A DNA stretch of 64,000 bases from Paracidovorax avenae ATCC 19860 (GTDB taxonomy: Bacteria; Pseudomonadota; Gammaproteobacteria; Burkholderiales; Burkholderiaceae_C), in NCBI RefSeq assembly GCF_000176855.2, contig NC_015138.1, positions 3,968,001 to 4,032,000 of the forward strand, in the 5' to 3' direction. Of this stretch, positions 9,300 through 16,528 are shown piece after piece. The notes beneath the pieces are model-generated. The model was not told the origin of the DNA and did no database searches. It worked only from the letters and a program-made list of their open reading frames with translations. Each line of letters begins with the position of its first letter. Positions within the stretch are counted from its first letter, which is position 1. A program made the position numbers and the translations under genes.

Positions 9300-9680
9300 T
9301 CAGTTTCCCAGCTTGCCCTCGACGCAGCCTTCGCGATAGGCATCAAAGATCGCCGTGGCGCCTCCGGGAATCTCGTCGGCGAACCGCGTGGCGTTTTCCG
9401 CGTTGACCTCCACGTCTTCCAGGTCCCAGGCCTTGACGATCTTCAGGAGGTAGTCGCCGTTCTTTCGCACGGCGTTGCCGAGAATGTCGCTGATCGTGCC
9501 GGGGCTGCCGGATGCGGGTATGGCCGCGGCCTCCGCGATCTCATCGACGAGCTGGCCGAATTCGGATTTCGTGCGGTAGAAGAATTCGCAGTGGATCACC
9601 CCCGTGGTGCCATCGAGCATCGGGAAGGAAACCTTGCGCTTGAACGATTCGGGACGCTTGCCCAGGACGATTTTTGCCAT
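9300..9680 (-). CDS. Phage tail assembly chaperone (lambda G analogue)
   Basis: The 126-residue product starts at MAKIVLGKRPESF and has the length and position of the lambda G-type tail-assembly chaperone, between the tail tube and tape-measure genes. It would coat the tape-measure protein during tail assembly without entering the finished tail. The last codons are CTG GGA AAC TGA, placing a canonical slippery heptamer right before the stop codon. This ATG was chosen over a longer upstream frame because the latter would run through two terminator-like hairpins; a GAAAG sequence lies about 10 bases upstream of the chosen start. Confidence 0.8.
   Translation of the reverse strand: MAKIVLGKRPESFKRKVSFPMLDGTTGVIHCEFFYRTKSEFGQLVDEIAEAAAIPASGSPGTISDILGNAVRKNGDYLLKIVKAWDLEDVEVNAENATRFADEIPGGATAIFDAYREGCVEGKLGN
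9303..9309 (-). other. Programmed -1 ribosomal frameshift site (GGGAAAC)
   Basis: The coding strand reads G GGA AAC directly before the TGA stop of the G-like gene, in the X XXY YYZ register needed for tandem slippage. Shifting by -1 gives GGG AAA CTG ACC, which continues in the DUF1799 frame without a stop. Lambda uses the nearly identical GGGAAAG for G/GT. Confidence 0.85.
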
Positions 9681-9702
9681 GATGTTGTGCTTTCGAAAAA
9701 AG

Positions 9703-9736
9703 AAAAAAAGCCCTCGCCGCATACGTTCGGCGGGGC
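9703..9736 (-). terminator. Intrinsic-terminator-like hairpin (second of a tandem pair)
   Basis: On the minus strand a stem built from GCCCCGCCG and CGGCGAGGGC is followed by a run of T residues. It lies between the tail-tube gene and the chaperone gene, just downstream of another hairpin. Confidence 0.6.
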
Positions 9737-9739
9737 ATG

Positions 9740-9760
9740 AAAAAGGCCCCGCAGGGCCTT
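9740..9760 (-). terminator. Intrinsic-terminator-like hairpin after the tail tube gene
   Basis: A nearly perfect stem AAGGCCC/GGGCCTT with a short loop, followed by T residues on the minus strand, lies 18 bases after the tail-tube stop codon. Confidence 0.65.
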
Positions 9761-9777
9761 GGCGCACCGGCCCTGGA

Positions 9778-10425
9778 TCAGGCCGTATAGCGAACCGGCC
9801 GGCCCTGCAGGGAGATGGTGGCGCGCACCTGCATCACCTGGCCCTTGGTCAGGGTGGGGGTCTCGTTGAACGACACATAGCCGTTGTAGAGGATCACCGA
9901 GCCGTTGGGCAGCGCGACCTTGACCGCGCGGATCGCGCGCGACTCGCCCGCGGCCTTGAGCGCCTGGTAGCCGGGCAGAGTGGGGTCGTCGCCGATGCCG
10001 ATCTGGATGGACTGCGCGCCGGTGACCGTGGGCAGCTGGCGCTCGTAGTCCTCCTCGAGGAACGAGAAGTTCGCGAACTGCTGGTCACCGCCGTTGGTGG
10101 TGAACTCCAGGATCTGCGGGATCTGGGTCCAGGCCAGGATCTCGCGCAGCGAACCGGCGGACGAGCCCGCCGGGAAGCGGTTCACGTCGGCCGTGTCGGA
10201 GCCTGCGATTTCCAGCGCATTCGCTGCGACATTGGCAGCCTTGAAGATCCGCTCGCTGATCTTCTGCCAGCCGGACTTCAGCTCGAAGAACGCGCCGTTG
10301 GCCAGCCCGTGCGCCGTGCTGGTGGCCACGCCGGGCGCCGCGTTGGAGATGGCGGTGATGGCCTTGGCGGTGCCGTAGCCGGTTGCGATGGCGACGGTTG
10401 CACCGTCGGGAAGGGAGACAGCCAT
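9778..10425 (-). CDS. Major tail tube protein (lambda V-like)
   Basis: This 215-residue protein begins MAVSLPDGATVAIATGYG and has the beta-rich composition and length of lambda-type tail tube subunits (TTP family), including a GLANGAFFELKSGWQKI segment and a C-terminal strand region ending in ISLQGRPVRYT. Subunits stack as hexameric rings around the tape measure to form a flexible tail. It is the first structural gene of the operon. Normally the head and head-tail joining genes would lie upstream, but only about 500 bases of short hairpin-rich sequence separate it from the Q-like gene. Confidence 0.75.
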   Translation of the reverse strand: MAVSLPDGATVAIATGYGTAKAITAISNAAPGVATSTAHGLANGAFFELKSGWQKISERIFKAANVAANALEIAGSDTADVNRFPAGSSAGSLREILAWTQIPQILEFTTNGGDQQFANFSFLEEDYERQLPTVTGAQSIQIGIGDDPTLPGYQALKAAGESRAIRAVKVALPNGSVILYNGYVSFNETPTLTKGQVMQVRATISLQGRPVRYTA

Positions 10426-10441
10426 GTTGTGCCTTTCAATG

Positions 10442-10463
10442 AAAAAAGCCCGCTTGCGCGGGC
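10442..10463 (-). terminator. Intrinsic-terminator-like hairpin upstream of the tail tube gene
   Basis: On the minus strand GCCCGC GCAA GCGGGC is followed by six T residues. It lies 17 bases before the tail-tube ATG, so transcripts must read through it to express the tail genes. Confidence 0.7.
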
Positions 10464-10572
10464 GGGTGGATGCCCTGTCGGGCGAAGATGGCCGTGAGGC
10501 CGGAAAGTGGAGGGACGGCGCGACGGGAGAAACCTGACAGGCTCCGTAGCCGCTCGGGAAATGCCCGGATGT

Positions 10573-10695
10573 TCACGCCAGGGCCGGGGCTGGCGAGTCG
10601 TGCGTGAGGAGGTGCCGCAATGCAGACACCTGGATGCCCGGACGCGTGAGTGCGCCCCGCTTGCGGCCGCAGCGGGCGCATCTCATTGCCTGCAT
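10573..10695 (-). CDS. Small CxxC protein of unknown function
   Basis: A 40-codon frame starts with MQAMRCARCGRKRGAL and has a single C-x2-C pair, preceded by an AAAGGTCC sequence that could be a ribosome-binding site. It lies between terminator-like hairpins in the gap where head genes would normally be. The size and cysteine pair recall small phage zinc-knuckle regulators such as Mu Com, but the second cysteine pair of Com is missing. The call rests only on position, the ribosome-binding-like sequence and the cysteine pair. Confidence 0.3.
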   Translation of the reverse strand: MQAMRCARCGRKRGALTRPGIQVSALRHLLTHDSPAPALA

Positions 10696-10712
10696 GGCGG
10701 ACCTTTCGATGC

Positions 10713-10745
10713 AAAAAAGCCCGCGACAGCAAGCGCTGCGCGGGC
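10713..10745 (-). terminator. Intrinsic-terminator-like hairpin in the pre-tail gap
   Basis: A stem GCCCGCG/CGCGGGC flanked by six A residues on the left and four T residues on the right could act in either direction. On the minus strand it ends in six T residues. Confidence 0.65.
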
Positions 10746-10761
10746 TTTTGCATAGCCAAAG

Positions 10762-10790
10762 AAAAAGCCCGCAGGGCGAACACTGCGGGC
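10762..10790 (-). terminator. Intrinsic-terminator-like hairpin after the Q-like gene
   Basis: On the minus strand GCCCGCAG and CTGCGGGC form an eight-pair stem around an eight-base loop, followed by five T residues. It is the first of three hairpins met after the Q-like gene. Confidence 0.7.
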
Positions 10791-10930
10791 TTCGGAAAAA
10801 TGGACGTGCATCTTCATCAGGATCTACCGCACACCACCCAGACCAGAAGTCTGATAGTTGCGGGCATTCGACAAAGAGGCGTCGGGCGAGAGGATAAGCA
10901 TCCTCTGCAATCGACTGGTGCAATTCTAAT

Positions 10931-11542
10931 TCAGCTCCTGATGGAGTGCAAGCGGTTTCCGATGGATTGGCGAGCCCGGTGCACGCAGTCATCGATGAAG
11001 TTGGCCATGCGGCGCCCCGCCTCGCCATGCGGCACGCGAGACAGGCCCGTGCCGGCGCACGCCTTGCACGCCCTGGATGAAAGCCGTGCCGCACCCGGCA
11101 TGGACTCGAACTTGCGGCCTTCGCACGCCGAGCACGTCGGCTGAAGCCACCAGTACAGCACTGCGGCGGCCACGGAATGCGGCGCATCGATGCGCCAACG
11201 GGTCGCCTGCGCGGCCAGTTGCTCGCGCACTTGCGGCAGCGTCTTCAGGCGGGCGAACACCTGGGCATGCTGGAGTGCGAGGCGTTGATCCGCGTCTTGC
11301 GGCGGCTCCTTCGGCGACGAATGAACCATGTCGGCCCGCGGCATGCGCGAATGGTCTGCCCCGTCGTACTCCGAATGCAGCCGCAGCAGCGCCCCTCCGA
11401 CGCGGGAGCGGCTCCAGCCGGCAGCCACCAGGAGGTCCGCATCCGATCGGGAAGCGCCCTCGCGTACACAAAGACGGAGATTGGAGGAGTTGCCGGCGGT
11501 GCTGTAGGCCTCCTGGACGGTGCGGGAATCGTTGTGGTACAT
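10931..11542 (-). CDS. Zinc-finger protein, antiterminator Q-like by context
   Basis: The 203-residue protein has a C-terminal DnaJ-like zinc-binding pattern: CSAC, about 19 residues later CKACAGTG, then a basic helix (NFIDDCVHRARQSI). Late antiterminators of the lambda Q group carry a comparable C-x2-C ... C-x2-C-x-G-x-G element. It is the first gene of the leftward operon, just across the operator region from the repressor, and is followed by a series of terminator-like hairpins. Both fit a late antitermination role. The start has AAGGAAG five bases upstream. No sequence-level homology to a specific Q protein is claimed. Confidence 0.5.
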   Translation of the reverse strand: MYHNDSRTVQEAYSTAGNSSNLRLCVREGASRSDADLLVAAGWSRSRVGGALLRLHSEYDGADHSRMPRADMVHSSPKEPPQDADQRLALQHAQVFARLKTLPQVREQLAAQATRWRIDAPHSVAAAVLYWWLQPTCSACEGRKFESMPGAARLSSRACKACAGTGLSRVPHGEAGRRMANFIDDCVHRARQSIGNRLHSIRS

Positions 11543-11625
11543 GGTCTTCCTTCAGGGGTGAGGGGCGTCGGGCAGACCGGGAGCACCTGTGCAGAGTCTG
11601 GCGCGGTGTCTCGATCCATGCCTCC

Positions 11626-11684
11626 ATTTAACATCATGTTTAAACCCAAGTCAAACAATTTGTTTAACAACATTTTGTTTAAAC
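11626..11684. promoter_or_regulatory. Divergent control region with three operator-like dyads
   Basis: Three AT-rich imperfect or perfect dyads built on the theme AAAC(A)/TGTTT lie in about 55 bases between the repressor and the Q-like gene: around 11626-11644 (TTTAACAT/ATGTTTAAA), 11653-11665 (AAACA-ATT-TGTTT, perfect) and 11667-11683. The rest of the neighbourhood is GC-rich, so they stand out. They are the likely binding sites for the adjacent repressor. Confidence 0.6.
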
Positions 11685-11700
11685 GGTGGACAATGGCGCC

Positions 11701-12384
11701 ATGCATGAAAGCGCCCTACGCCTCTACCAAGCCGCCTCCGAGCTCAAGGACGTCACCGGCCAGTCCGCCGTGGCTCGCCTGCTGGGAGAGTCCCCGCAGA
11801 ACATCAAGAACTGGGAGATGCGGGGTGTTTCCAAGGCCGGCGCACTGAAAGCGGAAGAACTCATCGGCTGCTCCGCCGCGTGGCTGCTGACCGGCGACAG
11901 GCAGCCTGCCCCGGCACACCGCAGGCCAGCCCAGCCCGCAGCGGTGACCACATCGGGCAGCGTGACGGTGCCGCAGCTGGCGAATGCAGCATCCATGGGC
12001 GCTGGCAGCGAAATGGCGCACGAGGACGTGATGGTGGGCCGTCTCACACTTTCGCCCACCTGGATCGGCAGGACGCTGCGCGGCCTCAGCACCCCCGAGA
12101 ACCTGCGCTTCATCCACGCCTATGGGGATTCCATGGAACCCACGTTCCTGGACGGGGATGTACTGCTGGTGGACGCGGGCGTGCGCACGGTGGAGGTGGA
12201 CGGGGTGTATGTCCTGGGAGCACAGAACCGCCTCTTCATCAAGCGCGTGCGCCAGCGGCTCGACGGTGCCTACGAGATCAGCAGCGACAACCCCACCGTC
12301 AAGACGGTGGATGTGCTGGACGGCAAGCACACGGTGGAGATCCTCGGCAAGGTGATATGGATCTGGAACGGACGCAAGATCTGA
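11701..12384 (+). CDS. LexA/CI-like repressor with S24 self-cleavage domain
   Basis: The 227-residue protein has an N-terminal helix-turn-helix (about residues 18-45, QSAVARLLGESPQNIKNWE) and a C-terminal S24 peptidase domain with the catalytic Ser144 in YGDSMEP and Lys181 in LFIKRV. A linker with SMGAGSE could supply the cleavage site. Such repressors hold prophages or tailocins silent and cleave themselves when RecA is activated by DNA damage, so the divergent late operon should be SOS-inducible. ATG 11701 was chosen, with GGTGGA about ten bases upstream; an in-frame GTG at 11686 would add five residues. AT-rich GTTTAA motifs lie on both sides of the gene. Confidence 0.85.
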   Translation: MHESALRLYQAASELKDVTGQSAVARLLGESPQNIKNWEMRGVSKAGALKAEELIGCSAAWLLTGDRQPAPAHRRPAQPAAVTTSGSVTVPQLANAASMGAGSEMAHEDVMVGRLTLSPTWIGRTLRGLSTPENLRFIHAYGDSMEPTFLDGDVLLVDAGVRTVEVDGVYVLGAQNRLFIKRVRQRLDGAYEISSDNPTVKTVDVLDGKHTVEILGKVIWIWNGRKI

Positions 12385-12403
12385 ACGCACCCGTTGTTCG
12401 CCA

Positions 12404-12470
12404 TGTTTAACGACCCGCCGGAAAGCCACGACGTTTAAACACCCGGCAAGTCAGCCACGTCTTATTAAAC
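12404..12470. promoter_or_regulatory. GTTTAA-type half sites downstream of the repressor
   Basis: GTTTAA (12404), GTTTAAAC (12433-12440) and ATTAAAC (12464) follow the repressor stop codon within 90 bases and resemble the operator sequences upstream of it. They may be extra repressor sites or mark a second promoter. The rest of 12385-12650 shows no gene. Confidence 0.35.
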
Positions 12471-12650
12471 AGAAAGAAACGATCGTGGGCGATAGCAGGC
12501 GGGGGCCCGAAGATGCGGGCACCGGCATGGATGTGGTCAAAGGCCCAGCCCGTCGGCAAGGCCGGGGAACCAGCAGCGCAGCGCCCTTTCGAACGGTCAG
12601 CGCCGCGTGGGATCGTCGCCCCATGCCGCGCTTCGTCCATCTCGTGTATG

Positions 12651-12986
12651 TGGTAGGCCGTGCTGGGCTCGAACCAGCGACCAAAGGATTATGCGTGCCA
12701 CTTCGGCTTTCGCCGCCCGTTTCCGGTTCGTGGCCTGGACTCTGTCTTGCCTTTCGGCCTTCCCGTCGAGTCTCTACACGTTCCCCCCTTGTGGAGGGCT
12801 TCGCTCGGCGTTGGCATAGCGCGCAGGACGCGCAGTAGCGTTCACCGAATTTGAGAAGTTCTACTTCAAGGCAGAGTGAACTTACCTTGAGCAACCCATT
12901 GGGTGCCGCTCCATTCCCAGGCCGTTGCCTGGGGACAGGAACCTCCCCGTCAAGTCCTCTGCTCTAACCAACTGAGCTAACGGCCC
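12651..12986 (-). tRNA. tRNA-Ile2 (CAU) gene interrupted by a group I intron
   Basis: The 5' exon (12953-12986) contains the acceptor, D-arm (TTAGCTCAGTTGG) and 5' half of the anticodon arm. The 3' exon (12651-12693) has the anticodon, the TTGGTCGCTGGTTCGAGCC variable/T-arm and encoded CCA. Joined, they give a 77-nt cloverleaf: acceptor pairs GGGCCGT/ACGGCCT, anticodon stem GAGGA/TCCTT and loop CTCATAA with anticodon CAT. The body, especially TTGGTCGCTGG and discriminator A, resembles E. coli tRNA-Ile2, whose C34 becomes lysidine (TilS) to read AUA, more than elongator tRNA-Met. The intron lies between U33 and C34. Confidence 0.9.
12694..12952 (-). ncRNA. Group I self-splicing intron (subgroup IC3-like) in tRNA-Ile2
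   Basis: The 259-nt insert carries the conserved core of the Azoarcus tRNA-Ile intron: AAATTCGGTGAA (P3-P4), CCAACGCCGAGC (P4-P6), GTGTAGAGACTCGACGG (P3/P7) and AGAGTCCAG (P7). The P7 pair GACTC/GAGTC compensates for GACTA/TAGTC in Azoarcus, a covariation that supports the fold. P8 and P9 are capped by GAAA tetraloops. The 5' exon end GGACU pairs with internal guide GGUUC, ending in the required U-G pair, and the intron ends in G. No homing endonuclease frame is present. Splicing should need only guanosine and magnesium. Confidence 0.9.
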
Positions 12987-13244
12987 ACAGCCAGCGATTG
13001 TCGCATACGCAGCCGGGCCACCCCAAAAACCCCTGCATGCGGTTTTGCGGAACGCGCAACCCCCTGGCTTGCTGACCGGCTCCTGGAACCCAGCATATGG
13101 GACACGAAAGAGCCTCCGCACGGCCCGTTTCACTCGGACGCCTGGACACAGGTTTTGTAACTGGTCCGCGCCAGCGTATCGGTTACCCTCGAAAGTTACG
13201 GTCGAGTTGCTTTTGATGATCCGGCCTGGTCGCCAGAACGTCGT

Positions 13245-13946
13245 ATGCCCCTGTCCGCCTTTTCCCGCCTTCCGCTGGCGCACTACGCGCTTGTCATCGA
13301 TGACCATCCACTCGTTGCACGTGGCATGGCCGAGTTCCTGCGCCTCCACCCCCGGCTGGAGGAAGCCCGCCATGCCCACGAAACATCCGAGGCCCTGCGC
13401 ATCATTGCCTCGCACGGCTCGCCCATCCTGGCGCTGGTGGACTTCTGGCTCGCGGAGGGTGCCGCGACGTCTTTCATCGACAACCTTTTCGCGATGTCCC
13501 CCGGGACACGCGTGCTGATCGTGAGCGCGGACCACCATCCAGCCATTGTGCTCAAGGCCCGGGCCAGCGGCGCCCACGGATTCATCCACAAGCGGGAACC
13601 GCCCGAGACCTTCCACGCCGCCATCAATGCCGTGCTCGATGGCGCCTCCTGGTTCGACTCCGGGGCGACGGCATGCCTTTCCAGCACGGCTACCACCACA
13701 GCCATCGGTGCCACGACACCCCGCGAGATCCATCTGTCACCTGCCGATCTCGGCCTGACCCCGCGCCAGGGGCAAATCCTCGCGCTGGTCCTGGAGGGAC
13801 TGCCCAACAAACCCATCGCGAATGCGCTGCATCTGTCGGAGCACACGGTCAAGGAACACCTCACGGCCATCCTGCAAAAGCTCGGCGCGAGCAACCGGGT
13901 GGAACTTATCTCCAGGCTGCGCGGCGTCCGGATGGATGAATCCTGA
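13245..13946 (+). CDS. LuxR/NarL-family response regulator
   Basis: The 233-residue protein has an N-terminal receiver domain (about residues 13-130) with acidic pair IDDH, a phospho-acceptor Asp in LALVDFWL and a Lys in GFIHKREP, and a C-terminal LuxR-type helix-turn-helix (about 166-228, LTPRQGQILALVLEGLPNKPIANALHLSEHTVKEHL). It would bind DNA when phosphorylated by a histidine kinase. No kinase gene is adjacent, so the partner is unknown (orphan regulator). It lies 258 bases from the tRNA gene and is transcribed away from it. The interval 12987-13244 shows no gene. Confidence 0.85.
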   Translation: MPLSAFSRLPLAHYALVIDDHPLVARGMAEFLRLHPRLEEARHAHETSEALRIIASHGSPILALVDFWLAEGAATSFIDNLFAMSPGTRVLIVSADHHPAIVLKARASGAHGFIHKREPPETFHAAINAVLDGASWFDSGATACLSSTATTTAIGATTPREIHLSPADLGLTPRQGQILALVLEGLPNKPIANALHLSEHTVKEHLTAILQKLGASNRVELISRLRGVRMDES

Positions 13947-14162
13947 GCCGCCCGGCGCAGCCGCGCCGCGGCTGGTCCGGTCCAACCGACACAAGGGGTT
14001 ACGCAATTCCTGCCATGGCGGGGGACCAGCCGGAGGGGCGACCCCGTATAAATCTGCGTTCCCCTCGCAGAACCAGCCGGTTCGGGTGCAGGGATCCCAT
14101 CGGCCTGGAAGCTGAAAAACGTATGGCTGGCACGCACACGGCCCGCCCGGATTGGAGAAAAC

Positions 14163-14564
14163 ATGAGGATTGCCGCCCCATTGCTCGTCATCGGCCTGTT
14201 CGTCGCCCCTGCGGCCTGGTCCGCCAACCGCGCCTGCGTGATCGAGGGAACCATCTCCGTCGCGGGTTCCAGTACGGCGGTGAAAGACTGCATGGAGTTC
14301 TCGTCCGACGTCACGGCGGAGCAACTCAAGAGCAGCTGCGACGCGGTCGCACAGGCATCGGCCGGGTTCGGTGGCAAGCCGGGCAAGGTGACACTCATGC
14401 GCCAATGTCCACGGCCTGCCAGCGGTGCGTGCAAGGGACTGATGGGCCGACCGCTCGATGCCTACTATTACGGACTGTCGGCCGATGCCATCCAGCAGAA
14501 GCGGCAAGCCTGCGAAACCTCGACCGCGGTGATCAAGGGCGGTACGTGGAGCGACGGCAAGTAG
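14163..14564 (+). CDS. Small secreted protein of unknown function
   Basis: The 133-residue protein starts with a clear Sec signal peptide (MRIAAPLLVIGLFVAPAAWSA, cleavage after WSA). The mature part holds six cysteines, suggesting disulphide bonds in the periplasm or outside the cell. GGAGA lies just upstream of the ATG. I do not recognise a domain. The cysteine spacing and size are those of a small stable exported protein, but a toxin, inhibitor or enzyme role cannot be told apart. The gene stands alone between the response regulator and the convergent hrcA gene. Confidence 0.6.
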   Translation: MRIAAPLLVIGLFVAPAAWSANRACVIEGTISVAGSSTAVKDCMEFSSDVTAEQLKSSCDAVAQASAGFGGKPGKVTLMRQCPRPASGACKGLMGRPLDAYYYGLSADAIQQKRQACETSTAVIKGGTWSDGK

Positions 14565-14595
14565 CCATCCGCAAGTGCTATCCGAGTGGGTCGTC

Positions 14596-15600
14596 CTAGC
14601 GGCGATGGCTCAGCGCATTGGTCACCAGCTTGGAGGTGATATCCACGATCTGGATCATGCGGTCGTAGGGCATGCGCGTGGGGCCGATGACGCCCAGCGT
14701 GCCCACGACCTGCCCGTCCACCTCGTACGGGGCGCTGACCACCGACAGTTCCTCGAAAGGCACGACCTGGCTTTCGCCTCCGATGAAGATGCGCACGCCT
14801 TCGGCCCGGTTGGAGACGTCGAGCAGGCGCAGTATCTGGGTCTTCTGCTCGAAGAGGTCGAAGGCCTTGCGCAGGTTGCCCATGTCGTTGGAGAAATCGC
14901 TCAGGGCCAGCAGGTTGCGCTCGCCGGATATGACAACCTCCTCCTGCGATGCGGCCATGGCCTCGGAGCCGACGTTCACCGCGGCCTGCATGAGGGAAGC
15001 GATCTCTCCGCGCAACTGGTCCACCTCGGTCTTGAGCCGCTCGCGCACCTCGTCCATCCCCAGGCCGGAATAGTGGCTGTTGAGGAAGTTGGCGGCCTCG
15101 GCCAGTTGCGACTGGGAATGGTCCACTTCGGTGAAGATGACGCGGTTCTGCACATCCCCGTCCGGAGAGACGATGATGACGAGCAGGCGCCGCTCCGAGA
15201 GGCGCAGGAACTCGATGTGGCGGAAGACCGACGGCCGGCGCGGAGCCATCACCACGCCCACGAACTGCGAGAGGCTCGACAGCAGCTGCGCGGCGTTCGC
15301 GATGACCTTCTGCGGCTGGTCGGCCGCGAGCTCGGGGGAGCACAGCTCACCGCGCTGCACCGTCAACATGGTGTCAACGAACAGCCGGTAGCCTTTGGCG
15401 GTGGGGATGCGGCCCGCGGAGGTATGGGGGCTGGCGATCAGCCCGATGTCCTCCAGGTCGGCCATGACGTTGCGTATGGTGGCCGGGGAAAGGTCCAGGC
15501 CCGACGCCTTCGACAACGTGCGCGAACCCACCGGCTGGCCGTCGGCGATGTAGCGCTCGATCAGCGCTTTGAGCAACAACTTGGCACGGTCGTCGAGCAT
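14596..15600 (-). CDS. hrcA: Heat-inducible transcription repressor HrcA
   Basis: The 334-residue protein has the HrcA N-terminal winged helix (about residues 1-75, with [34 protein letters not shown] split over the recognition helix) and the GAF-like body ([20 protein letters not shown]). HrcA binds CIRCE operators of the groE and dnaK operons and is refolded by GroEL, coupling chaperone level to repression. It is divergent from nadK, with only 29 bases between the start codons, so the two promoters must overlap or lie inside the genes. This hrcA-nadK-recN arrangement is common in Burkholderiales. Confidence 0.95.
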   Translation of the reverse strand: MLDDRAKLLLKALIERYIADGQPVGSRTLSKASGLDLSPATIRNVMADLEDIGLIASPHTSAGRIPTAKGYRLFVDTMLTVQRGELCSPELAADQPQKVIANAAQLLSSLSQFVGVVMAPRRPSVFRHIEFLRLSERRLLVIIVSPDGDVQNRVIFTEVDHSQSQLAEAANFLNSHYSGLGMDEVRERLKTEVDQLRGEIASLMQAAVNVGSEAMAASQEEVVISGERNLLALSDFSNDMGNLRKAFDLFEQKTQILRLLDVSNRAEGVRIFIGGESQVVPFEELSVVSAPYEVDGQVVGTLGVIGPTRMPYDRMIQIVDITSKLVTNALSHRR

Positions 15601-15629
15601 TGAATCATTTTAATGATCTAATTTCCGTG

Positions 15630-16526
15630 ATGAAGCTCAGGTTCCAACGCGTGGCGCTCGTCGGCAAGTACCAGGCGCCCACTTCTGCAGGCATGTCCGA
15701 CAGTTCGCGCGACGCGCTGGACGGCATCGCCAGATTCCTGGCCAACGAGGGGTGCGAGGTCGCCCTCGAGGCGGATACCGCCGCGAACACGGGGTTCACC
15801 AACTACCCGGCGCTCTCCGTGGAGCGCATCGGGCTGGACTGCGATCTCTGCCTCGTGGTGGGCGGCGACGGCACGATGCTGGGCGTCGGCCGGCAACTCG
15901 CCCAGTACCGCACGCCGCTCATCGGCATCAACCAGGGCCGGCTCGGCTTCATCACCGACATCCCCCTGGGCGAGTACCCGACGGTTCTCAAGCCCATGCT
16001 GCGGGGCGAGTACGAGGAAGACCTGCGCCCCCTCATGCGGGCCCGGGTGATGCGCCAGGGCCAGTGCGTGTTCGAGGCACTGGCGATGAACGACGTGGTG
16101 GTCAACCGCGGTTCCACGTCCGGGATGGTGGAACTGCGCGTGGAAGTGGGCGGCCATTTCGTGTCCAACCAGCGCGCAGACGGCCTCATCATCGCTTCGC
16201 CCACGGGCTCCACCGCCTATGCCCTGTCCGCAGGCGGCCCGATGCTGCACCCGACGATTCCCGGCTGGGTGCTGGCGCCGATCGCGCCGCATACGCTGTC
16301 GAACCGGCCCATCGTGCTGTCGGACAGCATGGAAGTGGCCGTGGAAGTCGTCAGCGGGCGCGATGTCAGCGCGAATTTCGACATGCAGTCGCTCGCGTCC
16401 CTGCAGCACGGCGACCGCATCCTGGTACAGCGCTCGGACTACCGGGCGCGCTTTCTCCATCCGCGCGGCTGGAACTACTTCGCCACGCTGCGCAAGAAAC
16501 TCCGCTGGAACGAAGGAGGCTACTGA
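15630..16526 (+). CDS. nadK: NAD kinase
   Basis: The 298-residue enzyme phosphorylates NAD to NADP in the cytoplasm. It shows the diacylglycerol-kinase-like fold signatures: the GGDG motif in [16 protein letters not shown] (about residue 70-80), the GRLGFITD loop, the NDVVVNRG segment and the [15 protein letters not shown] glycine-rich loop. ATG 15630 ([14 protein letters not shown]) gives the normal family length; an in-frame TTG at 15600 would overlap the hrcA start. The stop is followed two bases later by recN, so the genes form an operon. Confidence 0.95.
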   Translation: MKLRFQRVALVGKYQAPTSAGMSDSSRDALDGIARFLANEGCEVALEADTAANTGFTNYPALSVERIGLDCDLCLVVGGDGTMLGVGRQLAQYRTPLIGINQGRLGFITDIPLGEYPTVLKPMLRGEYEEDLRPLMRARVMRQGQCVFEALAMNDVVVNRGSTSGMVELRVEVGGHFVSNQRADGLIIASPTGSTAYALSAGGPMLHPTIPGWVLAPIAPHTLSNRPIVLSDSMEVAVEVVSGRDVSANFDMQSLASLQHGDRILVQRSDYRARFLHPRGWNYFATLRKKLRWNEGGY

Positions 16527-16528
16527 GC

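Larger units (their letters stand above)
1..12400 (-). mobile_element. Prophage-derived tail and lysis island (candidate tailocin)
   Basis: A continuous block of phage-type genes reads leftward from a divergent S24-family repressor. It holds a Q-like zinc-finger protein, tail tube, tail chaperones, tape measure, tail tip and fibre genes, a holin-like protein and a lysozyme. Almost every junction is an ATGA overlap or a gap containing a terminator-like hairpin. No terminase, portal, protease, capsid, replication or integrase gene is visible. The left border lies outside the window. The right border is inferred to lie between the repressor (ends 12384) and the tRNA gene (12651). The element could be a tailocin, a satellite or a decayed siphophage; the gene content favours the first or the last. 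Confidence 0.75.

Noticed and set aside
5896-9339. Very long open frame (1,147 codons) on the + strand across the tape measure gene
   Set aside because: It is the antisense shadow of a high-GC coding region. Its translation has no domain and is Arg/Leu/Gly-biased, while the minus strand gives a clear tape-measure protein.
12451-12894. 147-codon frame across the intron and tRNA 3' exon, considered as a homing endonuclease
   Set aside because: No LAGLIDADG, GIY-YIG or HNH pattern, and the frame runs through the structured intron core and the tRNA exon.
12953-12986. Partial tRNA considered as a phage attachment-site duplicate
   Set aside because: The other half is present in the correct orientation 259 nt away, and the intervening sequence has group I intron core motifs, so it is one interrupted gene.
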